This document shows positions 50,211-58,433 of a DNA stretch of 64,000 nt, piece after piece. Each line of letters begins with the position of its first letter. Within the stretch, counting starts at the first letter, position 1. The notes under the pieces were generated by a model. The model was given only the letters and a program-made list of their open reading frames with translations. It was not told where the DNA came from and ran no database searches. The DNA lies in contig CATZZP010000005.1 of assembly GCA_958426775.1 (NCBI GenBank), positions 54,853-118,852 of the forward strand, in the 5' to 3' direction. The translations under genes were made by a program, and so were the position numbers. Source of the stretch: an uncultured Bacillota bacterium (lineage in GTDB: Bacteria > Bacillota > Clostridia > Lachnospirales > CAG-274).

Positions 50211-51116
50211 ATGAACATATTTACGCAAATGACCAAGAGTCTTTCATTTCCTGCCTACAGGATATTCAGGAGCAGTACAGGGGGTAAAAACTTCTTGTAT
50301 TTGTTTACCTTAGCGGTAATAGGCTATATTATTTCGGTAGGTATAGGTATTGCATTGCCTGCCTATAGTGCCGATGGCATAGATAATCTGACCGAGGAAT
50401 TACCTTTTTTTGAAATGTCACCGGAGGGTGTTCTTACCGTGGACCTTCAGCATGATGAGGTTACGGATGAAAATCAGCGTTTTATATTAGACACTACCAG
50501 AAATTATGGCTATGATGAAGAGAGCAAGACTGTTTATATTGACAACGGCGGTGTAAGAGAGGACGTATTTTTCACCGATGACTATAATCAAAGTTTAGTT
50601 ATAGGCAGAAATATGGCGTTTGCTAACAGTGAAGGGGAAGCCATACCTTTAGTATATTCTGAATTGCCTTTAGAATGGCTGGAAAAGATAAATACTGTAT
50701 TTCTTATTAAGCTTATAAAGACATTTTTTGCAATCTTTTTAGCTGTAGCCTTTATATTCTATATAATAAGGCTTTCGGTATGGAATTTGGTAAACACGGC
50801 TGTAGGTGCTGTTATCAGCAGTACCATGGGTGTTAAAAATACCTTTGGTCAGCTTTATTCAATGTCACTGAGGGCATATACCATACCATACCTTTTAAGC
50901 AACTTATTGTTGCTTTTGGGTATATATATACCGTTTAAGACGATAATTATGCTGATTGCAACCGGCTTTATTCTTTCAAAGGGTATAAAATCAGTTAAAA
51001 ACCAGCTTGACGAAGAGGCGGCACAAAGCCTTAATGTGGATAGCAGTGATTTAGCATTCCGTTCTATGTACGGTGAGCAGAATGCCTTTGAGTATACCGA
51101 CGATAATAACAATTAA
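50211..51116 (+). CDS. DUF1189-like membrane protein
   Basis: This 301-residue protein begins MNIFTQMTKSLSFPAYRIF and has about five membrane helices: one near residue 30-50, then ~115 extracytoplasmic residues, then a C-terminal group. The pattern resembles DUF1189 (Firmicute membrane proteins of unknown function). It sits between jag and mnmE, two genes usually adjacent near the replication origin. Its role is unknown. A terminator separates it from mnmE. Confidence 0.65.
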   Translation: MNIFTQMTKSLSFPAYRIFRSSTGGKNFLYLFTLAVIGYIISVGIGIALPAYSADGIDNLTEELPFFEMSPEGVLTVDLQHDEVTDENQRFILDTTRNYGYDEESKTVYIDNGGVREDVFFTDDYNQSLVIGRNMAFANSEGEAIPLVYSELPLEWLEKINTVFLIKLIKTFFAIFLAVAFIFYIIRLSVWNLVNTAVGAVISSTMGVKNTFGQLYSMSLRAYTIPYLLSNLLLLLGIYIPFKTIIMLIATGFILSKGIKSVKNQLDEEAAQSLNVDSSDLAFRSMYGEQNAFEYTDDNNN

Positions 51117-51122
51117 TTAAAT

Positions 51123-51150
51123 AGGCTGTCGTATTTTCGGCAGCCTTTTT
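51123..51150 (+). terminator. Intrinsic terminator before mnmE
   Basis: A 9-bp stem with one wobble (51123-51131 with 51138-51146), six-base loop, then five T. It ends the rpmH-to-DUF1189 transcript. Confidence 0.8.
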
Positions 51151-51167
51151 GTGATATGAGGTGTGTT

Positions 51168-52553
51168 ATGTTAAAAATAAATTTAGATGATACAATAGCG
51201 GCAATAGCTACCCCTGTAGGCAGTGGTGGTATAGGTATAGTAAGAATAAGCGGAAGTGACGCCATTAAAATAGCAGACAGTCTTTTTGTGCCAAACAGGG
51301 GCAAGGCACTTGCAGAGCGTAAAAGCAATACTATAAGCTACGGTAAAATAGTGTATCAGGGAGAGGTATGCGACGAGGTCCTTGTGTCAATAATGAAAGC
51401 CCCCAACACCTATACCTGTGAAAATGTGGCAGAGATAAACTGCCACGGCGGTATAAGGGCGGTAACAGCTGTCCTTGAGGCTGTGCTAAAAAGCGGTGCA
51501 AGGCTTGCAGAGCCGGGTGAGTTTACCAAAAGAGCCTTTTTAAACGGCAGAATTGACTTAACCCAGGCAGAGGCTGTAATTGATATTATAAATGCCAAAA
51601 CCGACCGCAGTAAGGAGGCGGCATTAAAGCGGCTTGAGGGCAAGCTGTCAGCTAAAATAAAGTCCTTAAGAGAGGAAATTTTGCTTTTAATTGCCAATAT
51701 AGAGGCAGCTATTGACTATCCTGAGCATGATGACGAAACCATGACTTATGAAACCGTCGCAGAGGGAGCAAAAAAAGCGGTTGCCTCTATAGAGAGCCTT
51801 ATTAAGGGTGCAGATGTAGGCAAAATCTACAAGGAGGGCATAAAGACCGTTATCTTAGGCAGGCCTAATGTAGGCAAAAGCTCTCTTTTAAATAATATTA
51901 TTGATGAGGAAAGGGCAATTGTAACGGATATTCCGGGTACAACCAGAGATGTTTTGGAGGAAATGATAAGCATTAACGGCATTCCCCTTAAGCTTATAGA
52001 TACGGCAGGCATAAGAAATACAGACAATGTAATTGAAAAAATCGGTGTGGAAAAAAGCCGTAAGCTTGCCTCTGAGGCGGATTTGGTGCTTTTGGTATTA
52101 GACGGCTCAAGACAGCTCAGTCAGGAGGACAGAGAGCTTATAGACCTGTCGGCTGATAAAAAGAGAATTGTGCTTGTAAATAAAATCGACCTTGAACAGC
52201 AGATAAGCCTTGACGAAATAAAGAGCCTTACAGACTCGGAGCCTGTTAATATATCAGCTAAGCACGACAAGGGCATAGAGGACCTTTACGACAGAATAAG
52301 GGATATGTTTTTTAAGGGCAATATTGATATAAATGACGAGGCTTTAATTTCCAATGAAAGAAATAAAAACAGTCTGTACAAGGCAAGGGATTTCCTTTAT
52401 AATGTAATTGAAACAGTTAACAGCCGTATGCCTGAGGATTTTATATCCATGGACTTAACTCAAGCCTATGAAGCTTTGGGGGAAATAACAGGCGAGGCTT
52501 TGGAAGAGGATATAATCGACAAAATATTCAGTGAGTTTTGTTTGGGTAAATAA
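51168..52553 (+). CDS. mnmE: tRNA modification GTPase MnmE
   Basis: MnmE, with MnmG, installs the 5-carboxymethylaminomethyl group on U34 of certain tRNAs. This 461-residue protein has DTIAAIATPVGSGGIGIVRISG (in parts) in the folate-binding N-domain, G1 GRPNVGKSSLLN near residue 230, G3 DTAGIR and G4 NKID. It ends with the essential CxGK motif (FCLGK). I chose the ATG at 51168 after TGAGGTG. mnmG follows 18 bp downstream. Confidence 0.96.
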   Translation: MLKINLDDTIAAIATPVGSGGIGIVRISGSDAIKIADSLFVPNRGKALAERKSNTISYGKIVYQGEVCDEVLVSIMKAPNTYTCENVAEINCHGGIRAVTAVLEAVLKSGARLAEPGEFTKRAFLNGRIDLTQAEAVIDIINAKTDRSKEAALKRLEGKLSAKIKSLREEILLLIANIEAAIDYPEHDDETMTYETVAEGAKKAVASIESLIKGADVGKIYKEGIKTVILGRPNVGKSSLLNNIIDEERAIVTDIPGTTRDVLEEMISINGIPLKLIDTAGIRNTDNVIEKIGVEKSRKLASEADLVLLVLDGSRQLSQEDRELIDLSADKKRIVLVNKIDLEQQISLDEIKSLTDSEPVNISAKHDKGIEDLYDRIRDMFFKGNIDINDEALISNERNKNSLYKARDFLYNVIETVNSRMPEDFISMDLTQAYEALGEITGEALEEDIIDKIFSEFCLGK

Positions 52554-52571
52554 AATTTTGAGGTGTTTCAA

Positions 52572-54449
52572 GTGTCAAATTTATACGAGGCAGACAGTGT
52601 AGATATAGTAGTTATAGGTGCGGGACATGCAGGCTGCGAGGCGGCACTTGCGGCGGCAAGGCTTGGTCTTAGCACAATAATATTTACCGTTAATTTAGAC
52701 AGTATAGGTATGATGCCCTGTAATCCCAATATAGGCGGCAGTTCTAAGGGTCACCTTGTTAAGGAGATTGACGCCCTTGGGGGTGAAATGGGCAAAAATA
52801 TTGATAAAACCTATATACAGAGCCGTATGCTTAATTTAGGCAAGGGACCTGCGGTATATTCATTGAGGGCTCAGGCTGATAAAAACCGCTATCATATTGA
52901 AATGAAGCGTACCCTTGAAAATACGGATAACCTTTATATCCGCCAGGGTGAGGTAACGGATATTTTAACGGATGAAAATAACAATGTAACAGGTGTTGTT
53001 ACCGAATCGGATGCCCTTTATAAGTGCAGGGCGGTTGTAATCTGTACAGGCACCTACCTCAAGGCAAGATGTCTTTACGGCAACACTATTATAGAGAGCG
53101 GTCCTAACGGCTTACGCAATTCCGCTCATTTAAGCGACAGCCTTAAAAGGCTGGGTATTCCTCTTATGCGATATAAAACAGGTACACCTGCCCGTATTGA
53201 CAAAAGAACTGTGGATTTTTCCAAAATGCAGGAGCAAAAGGGTGATGAAAAGCTTGTACCCTTCAGCTTTGAAAATAAGCCGGAGGATATTCAGCGTGAG
53301 CAGGTAAGCTGTTATTTAACCTATACCAATGAGCAAACCCATAACATAATAAGGGCAAACCTGGACCGTTCACCTCTCTATTCGGGTGTAATCGAGGGTA
53401 CAGGTCCCCGTTATTGCCCCTCTATTGAGGATAAGGTGGTGCGTTTTGCAGATAAGGAAAGACATCAGATTTTTATTGAGCCTGAGGGCGAGGACACAAA
53501 CGAGCTTTATGTATCGGGTATGAGCAGCTCCCTGCCCGAGGACGTACAGCAGGCTATGTACAGAACTCTCCCGGGTCTTGAAAACTGCCGTATTATGCGT
53601 ACTGCCTATGCTATAGAGTATGATTGCATAAGTGCAAATCAGCTTAAATTAAGCTTAGAGTTTAAAAATATACACGGTCTTTTCAGTGCAGGTCAGTTTA
53701 ACGGCACAAGCGGCTACGAGGAGGCGGCGGCACAGGGTATTATAGGAGGTATAAATGCGGCTATGTACTGTCTTGGAAAAGAGCCTTTGATTTTAGACCG
53801 CTCCGAGGCTTACATAGGTGTGCTTATAGACGATATTATAACTAAGGAAAGCCGTGAGCCTTACAGAATGATGACTTCAAGAGCAGAGTACAGACTGCTT
53901 TTAAGACAGGATAATGCAGATTTAAGATTAACTGAAAAGGGTCACGAAATCGGCCTTATAAGCGACGAAAGATACAATAAATTTTTAGAAAAAAAGGCAC
54001 AGATTGAGGCAGAAATCAAGAGGGTAAACAAGGTAAATATTGCACCTAATGAGGAGGTTAACTCACTTTTAGCCTCTCTTAACACAACCCCTCTTGAAAC
54101 AGGGGCAAAGCTCAGCGACCTTATTCGTCGTCCCGAGCTTGATTACGACCTTTTAGCACCTATAGACAAGGACAGAACCCCTTTAAGCGACGAGGTGAGA
54201 GAGCAGGTTAATATACAGATTAAATACGAGGGTTATATTAAACGTCAGCTTATGCAGGTTGAGCAGTTTAAAAAACTGGAGGCAAGACGTATCCCTGAGG
54301 ATATAAACTATGACGAGGTAATGGGTCTTAGAATAGAGGCAAGACAAAAGCTTTCTGCAGTAAGACCCGTCAGCATAGGGCAGGCAAGCAGAATAAGCGG
54401 TGTAAGCCCTGCAGATGTAAATATGGTATTGGTGCATTTAGAAAGGTAG
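52572..54449 (+). CDS. mnmG: tRNA uridine-5-carboxymethylaminomethyl modification enzyme MnmG
   Basis: MnmG (GidA) is the FAD-binding partner of MnmE. This 625-residue protein has the FAD motif VVIGAGHAGCEAALAAARLG near residue 13, CNPNIGGSSKGHLVKEIDALGG (in two parts), TGTYLKA and the C-terminal SRISGVSPADVNMVL. I chose the GTG at 52572, six bases after GAGGTG; the GTG at 52563 overlaps that site. The gene is normally followed by rsmG. Here one small gene is inserted between them. Confidence 0.96.
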   Translation: MSNLYEADSVDIVVIGAGHAGCEAALAAARLGLSTIIFTVNLDSIGMMPCNPNIGGSSKGHLVKEIDALGGEMGKNIDKTYIQSRMLNLGKGPAVYSLRAQADKNRYHIEMKRTLENTDNLYIRQGEVTDILTDENNNVTGVVTESDALYKCRAVVICTGTYLKARCLYGNTIIESGPNGLRNSAHLSDSLKRLGIPLMRYKTGTPARIDKRTVDFSKMQEQKGDEKLVPFSFENKPEDIQREQVSCYLTYTNEQTHNIIRANLDRSPLYSGVIEGTGPRYCPSIEDKVVRFADKERHQIFIEPEGEDTNELYVSGMSSSLPEDVQQAMYRTLPGLENCRIMRTAYAIEYDCISANQLKLSLEFKNIHGLFSAGQFNGTSGYEEAAAQGIIGGINAAMYCLGKEPLILDRSEAYIGVLIDDIITKESREPYRMMTSRAEYRLLLRQDNADLRLTEKGHEIGLISDERYNKFLEKKAQIEAEIKRVNKVNIAPNEEVNSLLASLNTTPLETGAKLSDLIRRPELDYDLLAPIDKDRTPLSDEVREQVNIQIKYEGYIKRQLMQVEQFKKLEARRIPEDINYDEVMGLRIEARQKLSAVRPVSIGQASRISGVSPADVNMVLVHLER

Positions 54450-54456
54450 ATGAAAA

Positions 54457-55173
54457 ATGAACCTTTTTGATTTTCATGAGTTCTTTGAAAGGCTGATTAT
54501 CTCAGGCAGGGATAATAAGGCACTGAGAGATAAAATAGATACATTAAATGCAGGCTCTCTTGAACGTGCCTTTGAAATAGCGGAAAAAAACGGAATTAAC
54601 CTTTTGGAGGGTGAGGAGGTTAACGGCTACGTAAAAAATAATAATAAGCAAATAGCCGATTATCTTGCCTTTGTAACCCCAAACTTTAACCCAAAGCAGT
54701 TTGTGGAATGGACTCAGATGCTTTTTACTGCCGTGGCAAAGGCAGACAGCTACAACGTACTTGATGAGGGCATAAAGCCCTTTGTAAACAAGGACTTTGA
54801 GTTTGAAAGCACCGCCTTACCCGAGAAATTTGTGTTTTCAATATGCTATTTACACTTGTTCTCTAACAAAAACGGCAATGAGCTCTTACAGGTGTATATT
54901 ACTGTAATGGATAGTGCTTTACAAGGCGACAGAAATGCTGAAAAGTATTTTGTACGCTTTACAAGACCATCTCAGTTTAAGGTAGTGGATATGCGTAGAG
55001 TTAAAACTACCTCCTGCCCCAATTGCGGCGGTTCGGTGGTGTTTATAAGGGGCAATACAGCTAAATGCGAATACTGTGACCAGCTTATTACCTTTGAGGA
55101 ATACGGTTGGACGCTATGGGAAATTGAAAAGATTACAGAAGATACGGAAATTATAAATTTCGGAATTGTATAA
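54457..55173 (+). CDS. Tim44-like/zinc-ribbon protein of unknown function
   Basis: This 238-residue soluble protein lies between mnmG and rsmG, which are usually adjacent. Residues ~70-185 (PKQFVEWTQMLFTAVAKA, FEFESTALPEKFVFSICYL) resemble the Tim44-like fold found in some Firmicute proteins. A zinc ribbon follows at the C-terminus: CPNCGG near residue 188 and CEYC near residue 206, then YGWTLWEIEKI. No membrane helix or signal peptide is present. Function is unknown; a role in tRNA or rRNA modification would be only by association. Confidence 0.6.
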   Translation: MNLFDFHEFFERLIISGRDNKALRDKIDTLNAGSLERAFEIAEKNGINLLEGEEVNGYVKNNNKQIADYLAFVTPNFNPKQFVEWTQMLFTAVAKADSYNVLDEGIKPFVNKDFEFESTALPEKFVFSICYLHLFSNKNGNELLQVYITVMDSALQGDRNAEKYFVRFTRPSQFKVVDMRRVKTTSCPNCGGSVVFIRGNTAKCEYCDQLITFEEYGWTLWEIEKITEDTEIINFGIV

Positions 55174-55182
55174 GGTGATTAT

Positions 55183-55890
55183 ATGGAGAGCTATTTAAAA
55201 CAGCTTACAGAGGGTATGGGCATTACTCTTGATAATGAACAGATAAAACAGCTTGTATGCTACAAGGAGCTTCTTGTAGAGTGGAATGAAAAAATTAATC
55301 TTACTGCCATAACAGAGGATAAGGAGGTTGCCTTAAAGCACTTTGCCGATTGTCTTTCCGTACTTAATGTAAGAGATATAAGGGGTAAAAGTGTAATTGA
55401 TGTAGGCACGGGTGCAGGCTTTCCGGGGCTTGTGCTGAAGATTGCCGTGCCTGATATTAAGCTGACCCTTCTGGACTCTCTTAATAAGCGTATAAACTTT
55501 CTTAAGACAGTATGCGACGAGCTTAACTTAAAGGACGTAGAATGTATCCATTCAAGAGCTGAGGAGGGGGGACAAAACCCTGACTTGAGAGAGAAATTTG
55601 ATATTTGTGCCTCCCGTGCGGTTGCAAGGCTTAACGTACTTGCAGAATACGATTTGCCCTTTGTTAAGGTTGGCGGTGAAATGCTTGCCTTAAAGGGTCC
55701 TGCCGCTGATGAGGAAATAGAGGGAGCGAAAAATGCAGTTAAAACATTAGGAGGTAAGGTTAAGGAGGTTAAGGAAATTACCCTGCCTTTGTCGGATTTA
55801 AAGCATCGTATTGTGGTAATTGAAAAGGTGAGATCCACACCCAAGAAGTATCCGAGAAATGCAGGCAAGATAAAAGCATCTCCTTTATAA
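55183..55890 (+). CDS. rsmG: 16S rRNA (guanine-527-N7)-methyltransferase RsmG
   Basis: RsmG (GidB) methylates G527 of 16S rRNA; loss gives low-level streptomycin resistance in many bacteria. This 235-residue protein has NEKINLTAITEDKEVALKHFAD (in parts), the SAM motif VIDVGTGAGFPGLVLKI near residue 72, and SRAVARLNVLAEY. The start ATG follows AAGGTG. In many Firmicutes parA/parB or noc follow. Here lipoprotein genes follow instead. Confidence 0.96.
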   Translation: MESYLKQLTEGMGITLDNEQIKQLVCYKELLVEWNEKINLTAITEDKEVALKHFADCLSVLNVRDIRGKSVIDVGTGAGFPGLVLKIAVPDIKLTLLDSLNKRINFLKTVCDELNLKDVECIHSRAEEGGQNPDLREKFDICASRAVARLNVLAEYDLPFVKVGGEMLALKGPAADEEIEGAKNAVKTLGGKVKEVKEITLPLSDLKHRIVVIEKVRSTPKKYPRNAGKIKASPL

Positions 55891-55915
55891 ATAAAGAAAA
55901 ACAGGGGGTATTTTT

Positions 55916-57376
55916 ATGAAAAAATTAATTTTACTGCTTGCTCTGTTGGTGCTTATAGGCTGTACACAGCCGGATACGGCGGCAGAAAAGAACAAGGAAA
56001 CTTCTCAAGCCTCAACAGAGGGCGAAAAGGAGCTTATATTGTATCAGTGGAACGACGGCACTCCTGCAATTTATGACACTACAGGCAAGCTTATTGATAT
56101 TCCCGGTAAGGAAAAGGGACTTGTTACCGATATAAAGACGGGAAAGATTGCCTATATCTATTCGGTGTCCTATGTTAAGGGTTACAATGATAAGGGAGAG
56201 GAAATATATACTCCTAAAAACAAGCTTTATGATACAGAAGGTAATTTTGTCAAGGAGTTTGAATGTGACGCCTTTGACACCTGTTACGGGGATTATTATG
56301 TGGCGGCTGATAGATGCAAGGGTACAGGTGTTCTTACAAACCTTAAAACAGGCGAGGTTGTACTGGAAAATGTAGGCAAAATGTCTGACGGCGGTAACTG
56401 CCTTATTATGAATAATATTTACGGGTGGGAAACCAAATGTATAACGGACTACGATTTCAATGTGCTTTGTGCCTTTGAGGAGAAAACTCAAAGCGTCTAT
56501 TCACCTAAGGAGTATTTTAATGAGGATATAGACTGTGATTACCTTATATATACAGACTGGAACGGGGTAAACAGTTTCTATCCCATAAACAGCAAGGGAG
56601 AAAATCTCCTGCCCCATAAATACGAATATTTGCCTTTTGCAAATAATAAATACATGGTTTATAAAAAGGATAATATGTCCTATGTATACGATACCATGAC
56701 CTTAGAGCCTGTTATGGAGTGTGAGGGCATTGTAAAGGCTATAAACGATAATTTTTATATAGTAGATAAAACAGAGGACAAGACCTATCTGTATAATCGC
56801 AAGGATAACAGCCTTGTTATCTCTGCCGAAAGTATTGAGGCGGCTTGTATTTCAGAGGGAGAGGAGCTTTTTGCCTTATCGGAGGAAATTCAGAATAAAG
56901 ACGGCAGCAGTTATTTTAAAACGGAAATAATTGACGGCAAGGGAAATGTTGTAATTAAGGGTGTTGACTATGACAGAGGCTCTCCTGCTTATATGGGCAA
57001 TAAGGGACTTATTGTATTTGTTAAGTATAATTATGACTATGAAAAAAATATAAGCGAAAATGCCAATGAGGCTTATACAAGAGAGGGCAAAAGACTTAAC
57101 CTTGAAAACAACTACAACTTTATTTATCAGGCAAGCTATACCGTAGATAAGGAAAGCCCCTGCTATTCCTATGCAATAGGCGGTTATAACGATAAGGGTC
57201 ATAGCTATTATGATTTACTTGATGAAAAGGGACAGGTTATTATCTCCCATATGAAAGCCTACGGTATAGGGGAGAAGTATATAATCTATACACAAGGCTT
57301 TTCACAATTTATTATGAATATGGAAACTAAAGAAGTTATATATGAGGGTGAAATTTTTAACACCTTAGATGATTAA
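55916..57376 (+). CDS. Lipoprotein of unknown function, possible beta-propeller
   Basis: This 486-residue protein has a clear lipoprotein signal with lipobox LIGC (Cys at residue 16) and a polar Ser/Thr/Lys-rich linker. The remainder shows repeated short aromatic/Asp strands (for example LILYQWNDGTPAIYDTTGKL, YMVYKKDNMSYVYDTMTLE, FYIVDKTEDKTYLYNRKDN). This pattern suggests a beta-propeller or WG-repeat-like fold, though no named family is clear. A second lipoprotein gene, similar to solute-binding proteins, follows 14 bp downstream, so the two are probably co-expressed. Confidence 0.6.
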   Translation: MKKLILLLALLVLIGCTQPDTAAEKNKETSQASTEGEKELILYQWNDGTPAIYDTTGKLIDIPGKEKGLVTDIKTGKIAYIYSVSYVKGYNDKGEEIYTPKNKLYDTEGNFVKEFECDAFDTCYGDYYVAADRCKGTGVLTNLKTGEVVLENVGKMSDGGNCLIMNNIYGWETKCITDYDFNVLCAFEEKTQSVYSPKEYFNEDIDCDYLIYTDWNGVNSFYPINSKGENLLPHKYEYLPFANNKYMVYKKDNMSYVYDTMTLEPVMECEGIVKAINDNFYIVDKTEDKTYLYNRKDNSLVISAESIEAACISEGEELFALSEEIQNKDGSSYFKTEIIDGKGNVVIKGVDYDRGSPAYMGNKGLIVFVKYNYDYEKNISENANEAYTREGKRLNLENNYNFIYQASYTVDKESPCYSYAIGGYNDKGHSYYDLLDEKGQVIISHMKAYGIGEKYIIYTQGFSQFIMNMETKEVIYEGEIFNTLDD

Positions 57377-57390
57377 AAGGGGGTATTTAT

Positions 57391-58329
57391 ATGAAAAAAT
57401 TAACGGCTTTGGTACTATGCACGGTATTATTATCAGGCTGCGGAGGCGAGAGTATAAGCGAGAGTACAAGAACAGAGGCAACTACGGCAGAGGTAAGTAC
57501 GGCAGAGGCAGCAGAGGATTTACCGGAGCCTATTCTCTCCTTAGAGGAATATCCAAGGGTAGACGGTTCAACTGCAAACCTGCCTCTTATGGCAGAGGTT
57601 ATGAAAAGGGCAACAGGTATAACCCAAGAGGAGGCTGAACAGCTTACAAGCTGTAACAAAACCTCACAGGCATGGTATAACTTAGCGGAAAACAGAGCTG
57701 ATTTACTCCTTGTTTACGAGGCGGCACAGCTTACCAAGGATAGACTTGAGGAAATAGGTACGGACCTGACCTCACAGCCTATAGGCAATGATGCCCTTGT
57801 GTTTATTGTAAATGAAAATAATCCTGTAGATAGTCTTACAACAGACCAAATAAGGGCTATTTACAAGGGAGAGATTACAAACTGGAAAGAGGTTGGAGGT
57901 AATGATGAGGAGATTGTTGCCTTTCAGCGTAGTGAGGAAAGTGGCTCACAAAGTCTTTTTATGAAGCTTATGATGAAGGACGAAAACCCCATGGAGGCAC
58001 CTAAGGAGCTTGCACCGGGGCTTATGGACGAGCTTATAGACAGCCTTGCAGAGTATAACAACGAGGGTAATGCACTTGGCTATTCGGTTTATTACTATGC
58101 CTCATATATGTATACTAAGCCGGGGCTTAAATTTATAGCGGTTGACGGGGTTATGCCTACAGATGAAACCATAGCAACAGGTCAGTACGGTTACACTAAT
58201 CCTTATTATGCCGTTATCCGTACAGACGAGCCTGAAAACTCTCCTGCAAGAAAGCTTTTTAACTTTGTTACAGGTCCCGAGGGCGTCAAGGCTATGGAGG
58301 CGGCAGGCTATATACCGATAGAAAAATAA
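57391..58329 (+). CDS. PstS-like substrate-binding lipoprotein
   Basis: This 312-residue lipoprotein (lipobox LSGC, Cys at residue 17) belongs to the PstS-like periplasmic-binding superfamily. It has DGSTANLPLMAEV near the start, a GNDALVFIVNENNPVDSLTTDQIRAIYKGEITNWKEVGG stretch seen in parts, QRSEESGSQSLF and a C-terminal EGVKAMEAAGYIPI. These are phosphate-binding protein hallmarks. However, no pstCAB genes are present and the preceding gene encodes another lipoprotein. The ligand is therefore uncertain. Confidence 0.8.
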   Translation: MKKLTALVLCTVLLSGCGGESISESTRTEATTAEVSTAEAAEDLPEPILSLEEYPRVDGSTANLPLMAEVMKRATGITQEEAEQLTSCNKTSQAWYNLAENRADLLLVYEAAQLTKDRLEEIGTDLTSQPIGNDALVFIVNENNPVDSLTTDQIRAIYKGEITNWKEVGGNDEEIVAFQRSEESGSQSLFMKLMMKDENPMEAPKELAPGLMDELIDSLAEYNNEGNALGYSVYYYASYMYTKPGLKFIAVDGVMPTDETIATGQYGYTNPYYAVIRTDEPENSPARKLFNFVTGPEGVKAMEAAGYIPIEK

Positions 58330-58365
58330 GAATAAGAAAAAAATGTAAAAATAACAAAGTTTATG

Positions 58366-58394
58366 TTGCAAACTAAAACCCTATGTGATATATT
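58366..58394 (+). promoter_or_regulatory. Promoter of the hydrogenase gene
   Basis: TTGCAA (58366-58371), 17-bp spacer, TATATT (58389-58394). An ~40-nt leader follows, ending in AGGAGG. Confidence 0.6.
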
Positions 58395-58433
58395 ATTTAA
58401 GGAAATTTCGGCGTTTTATTTTAGGAGGAAATT

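Noticed and set aside
55260..55868. Long minus-strand frame of 202 codons
   Set aside because: It lies entirely antisense to rsmG, which has strong family motifs; no ribosome-binding site or homology was seen.
57369..57638. Plus-strand Arg/Gly-rich frame
   Set aside because: It is an alternative frame of the PstS-like lipoprotein gene, whose product has a clear lipobox and family match.
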